Assembly (NCBI GenBank): GCA_944989445.1 | Contig: CALYLW010000016.1 | Coordinates: forward strand, 4,223,765-4,287,764 | Length of the DNA: 64,000 nt | Direction of reading: 5' to 3' | From: Ampullaceana balthica | Lineage: Eukaryota > Mollusca > Gastropoda > Lymnaeidae | Part shown: positions 21,936 to 33,200 of the stretch, piece by piece | Layout of the letters: every line of letters starts with the position of its first letter | Numbering within the stretch: the stretch's first letter is position 1 | The notes under the pieces: generated by a model | What the model saw: the letters and a program-made list of their open reading frames with translations, nothing else | What the model was told of the DNA's origin: nothing | The model's database searches: none | Made by a program: the position numbers and the translations under genes

Positions 21936-22235
21936 TTTCATTTAACTGGTAAAACCTAATCTCATACTAGCTGGGGTACCTGGCGGTTCACGATTTAAAA
22001 TAAAGTAAACACATTTTTAAAAAAAAAGAAATTTATTTCAATTCATTCATTTAATAAAAATAATTTTAAAAATACATTCAAATGTAATTTAAAGATATAC
22101 ATGTAATTTATATATCACTTATGATGAAAATTTGTTGATGACTATATTTTTGGCAAATGAAGGTCCCATGCAAAATTTCAGCACCCTAGGTCCAACGGTG
22201 TGGAATTATATGGGAACAAACAAGCAAACTTTCAT

Positions 22236-22500
22236 CTTGACATATTAGATTAGGAATTTAAGTCCTTCAAGACTGCACTTAAGACGCATCTTTTCAAAAT
22301 GTATTTACAAAATTAATGAAACATTTGTTTAAATGATTAGCGTTGCTTATGTGTAATGTACAGTCCTTTATGTTGTTATTATGGTATGAATGGTTATTTA
22401 ATTATTATATGTATGTTATGACCTCCACGTAAAGCGCTGTGAGCCCGGTTCCTTACTGGGATACAGCGCTATATAAATGATCAATTATTATTATTAATAA
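22236..22500 (+). pseudogene. LINE 3' end: C-terminal codons and 3' UTR
   Basis: KSFKTALKTHLFKMYLQN and a stop are encoded at 22260-22316, the usual C-terminal ending of a reverse-transcriptase ORF. The 3' UTR contains aagcgctgtgagcccggttc and gcgctatataaatg and ends in an ATT repeat. These are the hallmarks of a 5'-truncated non-LTR element. Confidence 0.7.
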
Positions 22501-22721
22501 GTAGTTCTCTCTTGACTTCCTATATTACTACAATCTACAACTTCAAACCTGCAGACAGTAACAGTTTGTATCAAAACATTGTAAGCCCATGTCACATGGT
22601 TACCACAACCACAACCACTTCAGAGGGCTGCAGAGGGCTTCGGGCACATAAAGGGCTCATAACATTAAGTGTGGCGAAATATAGGAGTCAAATTAAAAAG
22701 AATGTTATTGAGACAAAAATG

Positions 22722-25620
22722 TACAGGGTCTCAAAAAGTCATCTAACAGTGCTGAGTGCAGGGTCTCAAAAAGTCATCTAACAGTGCTGAGTGCAGGGTC
22801 TCAAAAAGTCATCTAACTGTGCTGAGTACAGGGTCTCAAAAAGTCATCTAACAGTGCTGAGTGCAGGGTCTCAAAAAGTCATCTAACAGTGCTGAGAGCA
22901 GGGTCTCAAAAAGTCATCTAACAGTGCTGAGTACAGGGTCTCAAAAAGTCATCTAACTGTGCTGAGTACAGGGTCTCAAAAAGTCATCTAACAGTGATGA
23001 GTGCGGGTCTCAAAAAGTCATCTAACAGTGCTGAGTGCAGGGTCTCAAAAAGTCATCTAACAGTGCTGAGTGCAGGGTCTCAAAAAGTCATCTAACAGTG
23101 CTGAGTGCAGGGTCTCAAAAAGTCATCTAACAGTGCTGAGTACAGGGTCTCAAAAAGTCATCTAACAGTGCTGAGTGCAGGGTCTCAAAAAGTCATCTAA
23201 CAGTGCTGAGTGCAGGGTCTCAAAAAGTCATCTAACAGTGCTGAGTGCAGGGTCTCAAAAAGTCATCTAACAGTGCTGAGTACTGGGTCTCAAAAAGTCA
23301 TCTAACAGTGCTGAGTGCAGGGTCTCAAAAAGTCATCTAACAGTGCTGAGTGCAGGGTCTCAAAAAGTCATCTAACAGTGCTGAGTGCAGGGTCTCAAAA
23401 AGTCATCTAACAGTGCTGAGTGCAGGGTCTCAAAAAGTCATCTAACAGTGCTGAGTGCAGGGTCTCAAAAAGTCATCTAACTGTGCTGAGTACAGGGTCT
23501 CAAAAAGTCATCTAACAGTGCTGAGTGCAGGGTCTCAAAAAGTCATCTAACAGTGCTGAGAGCAGGGTCTCAAAAAGTCATCTAACAGTGCTGAGTGCAG
23601 GGTCTCAAAAAGTCATCTAACAGTGCTGAGTACAGGGTCTCAAAAAGTCATCTAACTGTGCTGAGTACAGGGTCTCAAAAAGTCATCTAACAGTGATGAG
23701 TGCAGGGTCTCAAAAAGTCATCTAACAGTGCTGAGTGCAGGGTCTCAAAAAGTCATCTAACAGTGCTGAGTGCAGGGTCTCAAAAAGTCATCTAACAGTG
23801 CTGAGTGCAGGGTCTCAAAAAGTCATCTAACAGTGCTGAGTACAGGGTCTCAAAAAGTCATCTAACAGTGCTGAGTGCAGGGTCTCAAAAAGTCATCTAA
23901 CAGTGCTGAGTGCAGGGTCTCAAAAAGTCATCTAACAGTGCTGAGTGCAGGGTCTCAAAAAGTCATCTAACAGTGCTGAGTACAGGGTCTCAAAAAGTCA
24001 TCTAACAGTGCTGAGTGCAGGGTCTCAAAAAGTCATCTAACAGTGCTGAGTGCAGGGTCTCAAAAAGTCATCTAACAGTGCTGAGTGCAGGGTCTCAAAA
24101 AGTCATCTAACAGTGCTGAGTGCAGGGTCTCAAAAAGTCATCTAACAGTGCTGAGTGCAGGGTCTCAAAAAGTCATCTAACAGTGCTGAGTGCAGGGTCT
24201 CAAAAAGTCATCTAACAGTGCTGAGTACAGGGTCTCAAAAAGTCATCTAACTGTGCTGAGTACAGGGTCTCAAAAAGTCATCTAACAGTGCTGAGTGCAG
24301 GGTCTCAAAAAGTCATCTAACAGTGCTGAGAGCAGGGTCTCAAAAAGTCATCTAACAGTGCTGAGTGCAGGGTCTCAAAAAGTCATCTAACAGTGCTGAG
24401 TACAGGGTCTCAAAAAGTCATCTAACTGTGCTGAGTACAGGGTCTCAAAAAGTCATCTAACAGTGATGAGTGCAGGGTCTCAAAAAGTCATCTAACAGTG
24501 CTGAGTGCAGGGTCTCAAAAAGTCATCTAACAGTGCTGAGTGCAGGGTCTCAAAAAGTCATCTAACAGTGCTGAGTGCAGGGTCTCAAAAAGTCATCTAA
24601 CAGTGCTGAGTACAGGGTCTCAAAAAGTCATCTAACAGTGCTGAGTGCAGGGTCTCAAAAAGTCATCTAACAGTGCTGAGTGCAGGGTCTCAAAAAGTCA
24701 TCTAACAGTGCTGAGTGCAGGGTCTCAAAAAGTCATCTAACAGTGCTGAGTGCAGGGTCTCAAAAAGTCATCTAACAGTGCTGAGTGCAGGGTCTCAAAA
24801 AGTCATCTAACAGTGCTGAGTGCAGGGTCTCAAAAAGTCATCTAACAGTGCTGAGTGCAGGGTCTCAAAAAGTCATCTAACAGTGCTGAGTGCGTGTCTC
24901 AAAAAGTCATCTAACAGTGCTGAGTGCAGGGTCTCAAAAAGTCATCTAACAGTGCTGAGTGCAGGGTCTCAAAAAGTCATCTAACAGTGCTGAGTGCGGG
25001 TCTCAAAAAGTCATCTAACAGTGCTGAGTGCAGGTTCTCAGAAAGTCATCTAACAGTGCTGATTGCAGGGTCTCAAAAAGTCATCTAACAGTGCTGAGTG
25101 CAGGGTCTCAAAAAGTCATCTAACAGTGCTGAGTGCAGGGTCTCAAAAAGTCATCTAACAGTGCTGAGTGCAGGGTCTCAAAAAGTCATCTAACAGTGCT
25201 GAGTGCAGGGTCTCAAAAAGTCATCTAACAGTGCTGAGTGCAGGGTCTCAAAAAGTCATCTAACAGTGCTGAGTGCAGGGTCTCAAAAAGTCATCTAACA
25301 GTGCTGAGTGCGTGTCTCAAAAAGTCATCTAACAGTGCTGAGTGCAGGGTCTCAAAAAGTCATCTAACAGTGCTGAGTGCAGGGTCTCAAAAAGTCATCT
25401 AACAGTGCTGAGTGCGGGTCTCAAAAAGTCATCTAACAGTGCTGAGTGCAGGGTCTCAAAAAGTCATCTAACAGTGCTGAGTACAGGGTCTCAAAAAGTC
25501 ATCTAACAGTGCTGAGTATAGGGTCTCAAAAAGTCATCTAACAGTGCTGAGTGCAGGTCTCAAAAAGTCATCTAACAGTGCTGAGTACAGGGTCTCAAAA
25601 AGTCATCTAACAGTGCTGAG
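22722..25620. repeat. 35-bp minisatellite, about 83 copies, with higher-order repeats
   Basis: Core agtcatctaacagtgctgag. Rare variants mark blocks: cagtgatgag recurs at 22992, 23691 and 24461 (shifts 699 and 770, i.e. about 20 and 22 units); gtgcgtgtctc and gtgcgggtctc recur with a 420-bp shift (12 units) near 24890/25310 and 24993/25413. It ends about 50 bp downstream of the stop of the - strand LFG-repeat gene. Confidence 0.97.
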
Positions 25621-25670
25621 TTTCACTAATAAAAAGTGCTGATGTAGACAATTCTTGAAGTGGAAAAAAA

Positions 25671-27272
25671 TTAAGGAAGCAATGTTGTAGTTGAAGCAAA
25701 TGGATTAGATGATGTTGTATTTGAACTAAATAGACCAGATGATGGTGTTGTAGTTGAACTAAATAGACCAGATGATGGTGTTGTAGTTGAACTAAATAGA
25801 CCAGATGATGGTGTTGTAGTTGAACTAAATAGACCAGATGATGGTATTGTAGTTGAACTAAATAGACCAGATGATGGTGTTCGAGTTGAACTAATTTGAC
25901 CAGATGATGATGCTGTATTTGAACTAAATAGACCAGATGATGGTGTTGTAGTTGAACCAAATAGACCAGATGATGGTATTGTATTTGAACTAAATAGACC
26001 AGATGATGGTGTTCGAGTTGAACTAAATAGACCAGATGATGGTGTTGTAGTTGAACTAAATAGACCAGATGATGGTATTGTAGTTGAACTAAATAGACCA
26101 GATGATGGTGTTCGAGTTGAACTAATTTGACCAGATGATGATGCTGTATTTGAACTAAATAGACCAGATGATGGTGTTGTAGTTGAACCAAATAGACCAG
26201 ATGATGGTATTGTATTTGAACTAAATAGACCAGATGATGGTGTTGTAGTTGAACTAAATAGACCAGATGATGGTATTGTATTTGAACCAAATAGATCAGA
26301 TGATGTTGTTGTATTTGAACTAAATAGACCAGATGATGTTATTGTATTTGAACTAAATAGACCAGATGATGGTATTGTATTTGAACCAAATAGATCAGAT
26401 GATGTTGTTGTAGTTGAACCAAATAGACCAGATGATGGTGTTGTAGTTGTAGTTGAACCAAATAGATCAGATGATGGTATTGTATTTGAACTAAATAGAC
26501 CAGATGATGGTGTTGTAGTTGAACTAAATAGACCAGATGATGGTATTGTATTTGAACCAAATAGATCAGATGATGTTGTTGTATTTGAACTAAATAGACC
26601 AGATGATGGTATTGTATTTGAACCAAATAGATCAGATGATGTTGTTGTATTTGAACTAAATAGACCAGATGATGTTATTGTATTTGAACTAAATAGACCA
26701 GATGATGGTATTGTATTTGAACCAAATAGATCAGATGATGTTGTTGTATTTGAACTAAATAGACCGGATGATGTTGTTGTAGTTGAACCAAATAGATCAG
26801 ATGATGTTGTTGTAGTTGAACCAAATAGATCAGATGATGGTGTTGTAGTTAAAGTAAATGGATCAGAGGGTGTTTTTACTTGGCTATTGCTGTTTGTGAA
26901 TAAATCTGATTTTATAAAAGGTTTGGTTGAGGTGGACATATTTCTTTGATGACTTGAGCGCCCTCTGTTGGCCACTCTTGATATTCTTTTGGAACTTGTT
27001 TTGTTCTGAGAGAAGGCACTTGGTAGAACTGGCAGCCAGTTGTTACTACTGCTACCAAGCCAGGTGTAACTACTGCTACTAAGTGGATGGTATGTAGTTG
27101 TAGCTGCAGGTGTCGGGAGCTGGAAATGTGAAGCTGACAAGCCAGGGGCAGCCGTTTGAGTGAGTATGTTGTTAGAGTTTGATGATGATGATGATGACAA
27201 CCAACGTATAAAACTTGTATCTTGTGATTTGATCTCTGTGTCCATCTGATCATAATCATGCCATCTAATTTC
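25671..27272 (-). CDS. Last exon: LFG/LFS repeat domain
   Basis: Acceptor GTTGACAG (AG at 27274-27273), then EIRWHDYDQ and an open frame to TAA at 25671, 533 residues. The first 110 or so are S/T/N-rich and unrepeated (TSFIRWLSSSSSS). The rest is about 38 ten-residue repeats with phenylalanine in LFG or LFS. Composition is low-complexity and unusually free of charge. The ending is SSNPFASTTTLLP. Confidence 0.7.
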   Translation of the reverse strand, partial: EIRWHDYDQMDTEIKSQDTSFIRWLSSSSSSNSNNILTQTAAPGLSASHFQLPTPAATTTYHPLSSSSYTWLGSSSNNWLPVLPSAFSQNKTSSKRISRVANRGRSSHQRNMSTSTKPFIKSDLFTNSNSQVKTPSDPFTLTTTPSSDLFGSTTTTSSDLFGSTTTTSSGLFSSNTTTSSDLFGSNTIPSSGLFSSNTITSSGLFSSNTTTSSDLFGSNTIPSSGLFSSNTTTSSDLFGSNTIPSSGLFSSTTTPSSGLFSSNTIPSSDLFGSTTTTTPSSGLFGSTTTTSSDLFGSNTIPSSGLFSSNTITSSGLFSSNTTTSSDLFGSNTIPSSGLFSSTTTPSSGLFSSNTIPSSGLFGSTTTPSSGLFSSNTASSSGQISSTRTPSSGLFSSTTIPSSGLFSSTTTPSSGLFSSTRTPSSGLFSSNTIPSSGLFGSTTTPSSGLFSSNTASSSGQISSTRTPSSGLFSSTTIPSSGLFSSTTTPSSGLFSSTTTPSSGLFSSTTTPSSGLFSSNTTSSNPFASTTTLLP

Positions 27273-30200
27273 CTGTCAACAAAACAAAGGATAAAAATAT
27301 TTTTAAATTTAAAAAAAGTAATAATTATTTTTTTTAAAGACTCATTTTGTAAAATTGTATCTTATATATGATAGATACTCCTTCTATACTCTAGTTTATT
27401 TAATACTATGCTTATCCATAGTTATTACTGGCTTTGGATTTCATTAGAGTTTTTAATTCTGATAGTGTGTTAGTTTTCCTGGTTCATTCAGGCAGCTCAT
27501 TCCACACCCAAATGGCAGCTCATTCCACACCCAAATGGCAGCTCATTCCACACCCAAATGGCAGCTCATTCCACACCCAAATGGCAGCTCATTCAACACA
27601 CAAATGGCAGCTCATTCCACACCCAAATGGCAGCTCATTCCACACCCAAATGGCAGATCATTCCACACCCAAATGGCAGCTCATTCAACACCCAAATGGC
27701 AGCTCATTCCACACCCAAATGGCAGTTCATTCCACACCCAAATGGCAGCTCATTCCACACCCAAATGGCACACAGAAGAAAAATGAGCTGAATGTGTTTG
27801 TACTTGCATACAGAATAAAGAAAGTGTCTTTATTCCTTGTCTATCTCAGAGTTCTATTAGATTATGTTGTGTTGTATTTCCAAGTTGTATTAGGTTATGT
27901 TGTGTTTCCAAGTTGTATTAGATTATGTTGTGTTGTATTTCCAAGTTGTATTAGGTTATGTTGTGTTGTATTTCCAAGTTGTATTAGGCTATGTTGTGTT
28001 TCCAAGTTGTATTAGATTATGTTGTGTTGTATTTCCAAGTTGTATTAGGTTATGTTGTGTTGTATTTCCAAGTTGTATTAGGTTATGTTGTGTTTCCAAG
28101 TTGTATTAGATTATGTTGTGTTGTATTTCCAAGTTGTATTAGGTTATGTTGTGTTTCCAAGTTGTATTAGGTTATGTTGTGTTGTATTTCCAAGTTGAAT
28201 TAGATTATGTTGTGTTGTATTTCCAAGTTGTATTAGGTTATGTTGTGTTTCCAAGTTGTATTAGATTATGTTGTGTTGTTTTTCCAAGTTGTATTAGGTT
28301 ATGTTGTGTTTCCAAGTTGTTTTAGGTTATGTTGTGTTGTATTTCCAAGTTGAATTAGATTATGTTGTGTTGTATTTCCAAGTTGTATTTGATTATGTGA
28401 TGTTGTATTTCCAAGTAGTATTAGATTACGTTGTATTGTGTTTCCAAGTTGTATTAGATTATGTTGTGTTGCATTTCAAAGTTAGAATTTAATGCCTTTT
28501 AAATTTTACTACTTTGCTATTTTACTATCAATGATAAATTAAAAACATAAAGGTAATTTAAATTGCATTATAGCACAGAAGACTGTGCATGAAAGTAGAG
28601 CATTATATCTAACAGTTAAAGGATCTGTTTTAAATATAGATGTAGTCTACAAGAAATACCATCGCATTTTACAATTTATTTTTTTACCAAGCTTTCATTT
28701 TAAAAAAAAATGCATTTTGTTGTTTTCGCCATTGACCATCTTTCACATATTTATTAAAAATTTTAATTTTCATTCCTTTAAATTTTAATAAATTAATACA
28801 ATTTATTGAAGTAAATATATTTATTTAAGTTACAGACAAATGTTTGTAAAATGAAAGTTACTTGGGTTAAACAGAAAAAAAAAGAATATTTAAAAAGAAC
28901 CGATTCCCCTTTCAACTGCTTCCCTCCCACTTCATGGCATTTAAAAACAACTTAGTATTGCAGGCATAGGAAACAGAGAATGGGGAACTCTGAACTAATC
29001 ATATACAAATGTAAACAGTTTAGGCTGTACAAACACTTCAAACCAGATAGATTAGCCAGAACTACTAGAAATATGTTATTTTATATATTTTTTACAGAAA
29101 AATTATTTAATAAAGTGGGGCTGCAATAATTAATGATTAATTAATTGATTAATTGTTAAAAATTTTAATTGATTAAAATTAATTTGATCGATTAAAATTC
29201 AATTACAATTTAAGAAAATATTGGAAATTTTTTTTTACAATTTATTAATATGTTGTTTTTTACTTAAATACTTTTTCCTTGTATTAGTATTATTTATTTC
29301 AATGTACATATGTAAACAAAAAGATTTTTCTTCCTTATTTCTTGCATGGCAGAACGAATTTGCTGTGTTACATCACAAAATTAGGGAGCCATGGAATTAC
29401 CGGGACTTAACCGATTTCGCACAATAAAAAATCACGATTTAACAGGATCTTTATATGTGTTTGAAAAAATATAATTAATCGATTATATTTTTCCCGATTA
29501 TTGGAACAAAATTATTTTTTTAATCAGTACCAGCCCTAATAAAAAGTAAAGAATTTGGTGTAGAATTATAATGTCACGTACATTAAGCATAATATGTTTA
29601 TTTAAATTGAAAGTGTTCAATTGACAGTGTGACCATGGCAGTGTGACCATGACAGTGTGACCATGACATTGTTCAATTGACAGTGTGACCATGACATTTG
29701 TTCAATTGACAGTGTGACCATGGCATTGTTCAATTGACAGTGTGACCATGACATTGTCACTACAAGTATCAGTATGTGAAATAAGAGTTTGAGTATAAAA
29801 CTATTAATAAACATACAAGTTTTTCAATGGCAATTCTGCTGTGCTATTAATCCTATGAGATGGGCTGACGTAATTTAGAAAAAATTCTCTCTCCATTGAT
29901 TCTTAACTGTTAAGCACATGTTTATAGAAATCCCAAAATACCAATACTTCTGGGTCTGTGTGTAGTGGACAGGAGGAGGTACTTACTAAAACGTCATTTA
30001 ATTAGTCAAGTAAAAAGTACACAATTTCATAAACCACGCTAGTCAACTTAATCACATTTCATCTCTCCCCTTTACTTGCTTACTGAACAAATTTTTCCTA
30101 TTGAACCAAATTGCATATTGACCTACATAGTTTTCCACACTCAAAACCTCATGAAGATTACATAATTCTTTTTTTAACAAACTATTAATGCAGCAGATAG

Positions 30201-33200
30201 CAAACATCTTAAGCCATTGAAAATTTGATCAAAAGTCATGTTAACAAGTCAGGATTTTTAATTCAAGAATTTATGTTCTCTGATTCTTTAAAGACAAATT
30301 ACCTCTAAAGATTTATTAGCATAAACTGTCATAGCAGTAATACACTGGTGCCTTGTGGAGATATTCTCAGTTTTCCCACTAGACCTCGTGATTGAATCAG
30401 TGCCATCTGGTGCTACAAAGGGAACAGGTGTCCCCTTGGTGTTCTGTATTGGAAATCTCCTCAACTTAACAGTCTATTGAAAAGATAATGATATTTACAT
30501 TAGCAAAATGTGTGTAACTAGTAGGATGAAATCTTGTAACTAGTAGGATGAAATCTTGTAACTAGTAGGATGAAATCTTGTAACTAGTAGGATGATATCT
30601 TGTAACTAGGATGAAATCTTGTAACTAGTAGGATGAAATCTTGTAACTAGTAGGATGATATCTTGTAACTAGGTTGAAATCTTGTAACTAGTAGGATGAA
30701 ATCTTGTAACTAGTAGGATGAAATCTTGTAACTAGTAGGATGAAATCTTGTAACTAGTAGGATGATATCTTGTAACTAGGATGAAATCTTGTAACTAGTA
30801 GGATGAAATCTTGTAACTAGTAGGATGAAATCTTGTAACTAGTAGGATGAAATCTTGTAACTAGTAGGATGAAATCTTGTAACTAGTAGGATGAAATCTT
30901 GTAACTAGTAGGATGAAATCTTGTAACTAGTAGGATGAAATCTTTAACTAGGATGAAATCTTGTAACTAGGATGAAATCTTGTAACTAGGATGAAAACTT
31001 GTAACTAGTAGGATGGAATCTTGTAACTAGGATGAAATCTTGTAACTAGTAGGATGAAATCTTGTAACTAGTAGGATGAAATCTTGTAACTAGTAGGATG
31101 AAATCTTGTATCTAGGATGATATCTTGTAACTAGGATGAATTCTTGTAACTAGTAGGATGAAATCTTGTAACTAGTAGGATGGAATCTTGTAACTAGTAG
31201 GGTGAAATCTTGTAACTAGGTTGAAATCTTGTAACTGGTAGGATGAAATCTTTAACTAGGATGAAATCTTGTAACTAGTAGGGTGAAATCTTTAACTAGG
31301 ATGAAATCGTGTAACTAGTAGGGTGAAATCTTGTAACTAGGTTGAAATCTTGTAACTAGTAGGATGAAATCTTTAACTAGGATGAAATCTTGTAACTAGT
31401 AGGATGAAATCTTGTAACTAGTAGGATGAAATCTTGTAACTAGTAGGATGAAATCTTGTAACTAGTAGGATGAAATCTTGTAACTAGTAGGATGAAATCT
31501 TGTAACTAGTAGGATGAAATCTTGTAACTAGGATGAATTCTTGTAACTAGTAGGATGAAATCTTGTAACTAGTAGGATGAAATCTTGTAACTAGGATGAA
31601 ATCTTGTAACTAGTAGGATGAAATCGTGTAACTAGTTGGATGAAATCTTGTAACTAGTTGGAAGAAATCTTGTAACTAGTAGGATGAAATCTTGTAACTA
31701 GTAGGATGAAATCTTGTAACTAGGATGAAATCTTGTAACTAGTAGGATGAAATCTTGTAACTAGGATGAAATCTTGTAACTAGGATGAAATCTTGTAACT
31801 AGTAGGATGAAATCTTTAACTAGGATGAAATCTTGCAACTAGTAGGATGAAATCTTGTAACTAGTAGGATGAAATCTTGTAACTAGGATGAAATCTTGTA
31901 ACTAGTAGGATGAAATCTTGTAACTAGTAGGATGAAATCTTGTAACTAGTAGGATGAAATCTTGTAACTAGTAGGATGAAATCTTGTAACTAGGATGAAA
32001 TCTTGTAACTAGGATGATATCTTGTAACTAGTAGGATGAAATCTTGTAAATAGGATGAAATCTTGTAACTAGTAGGATGAAATCTTGTAAGTAGGATGAA
32101 ATCTCCTAGTCAGTTTGATAACAATCCAAACTCAAATGATACACCTCAATATTTACATTCAAGTCTAATTTCTTTGTCTGACTTAGTTGTTTACATTTTT
32201 AAATCAAAATAATTTAATAAGGTGAGTCTAAACATTGGAGGTCATGGTTGAATGGCTTGACTCAAATAATTATGAAGCATTTTCTGATATACATTTTTTA
32301 AATCAGAAGTATGACACATACAAATCAAATCTGAAGGGGTAGTAACTGCCATTGATTCAATTGTGACCTTCTGTATTCTGCTATTATAATAGCAATAGAA
32401 TTGTAAGCCTCTCTGTTCAAGATGGATTTATTAACCCAAAAAGGAAAATAGGACAGAGTTTTATAACAGTTGCTTCTACCATTAGAGGAATGAATTAATA
32501 AATTGCAATTTAAGATTGACATTAAGGGAACCAGACCTTTGAATTATCAATCATTGAAGCTTATTATTTTGTTTGAACTATTTTTATAAACACTCACCCT
32601 TGTTATATCCTGAGTCTCAAACACTCACCCTTGTTATATCCTGAGTCTTAAACACTCACCTTTGTTATATCCTGAGTCTTAAACACTCACTCTTGTTATA
32701 ACCTGAGTCTTAAACACTCACCTTTGTTATATCCTGAGTCTTAAACACTCACTCTTGTTATAACCTGAGTCTTAAACACTCACCCTTTTTATATCCGGAG
32801 TCTTAAACACTCACCTTTGTTATATCCTGAGTCTTAAACACTCACCCTTGTTATATCCTGAGTCTTAAACACTCACCCTTGTTATATCCTGAGTCTTAAA
32901 CACTCACCCTTGTTATATCCTGAGTCTTAAACACTCACCCTTGTTATATCCTGAGTCTTAAACACTCACCCTTGTTATATCCTGAGTCTTAAACACTCAC
33001 CCTTGTTATATCCTGAGTCTTAAACACTCACCCTTGTTATATCCTGAGTCTTAAACACTTTCCCTTGTTATATCCTGAGTCTTAAACACTCACCCTTGTT
33101 ATAACCTGAGTCTTAAACACTCACCTTTGTTATATCCTGAGTCTTAAACACTCACACTTGTTATATCCTGAGTCTTAAACACTCACCCTTGTTATATCCT

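Larger units (their letters stand above)
27395..28500 (-). pseudogene. Antisense LINE C-terminal fragment blown up by two arrays
   Basis: Its flanks match 43690-43960 (tatgcttatccat, ttagttttcctgg, cagaataaagaaagtg, agttagaatttaatgcc). On - that copy encodes a LINE C-terminus (WVWNRLPED, NLNIQHK). Here the WVWNxLP segment is a 23-bp array and the NLxIQH segment a 33/28-bp array. It lies in the last intron of the LFG gene. Confidence 0.75.

Noticed and set aside
22722..25620. CRISPR array
   Set aside because: Repeats are contiguous with no unique spacers, and the context is eukaryotic.
25607..26626. Histidine/leucine-rich - ORFs (QHHHLVYLVQ repeats)
   Set aside because: Alternate frame of the LFG coding array; the LFG frame is the one that joins the splice acceptor at 27273 and extends into unrepeated sequence.
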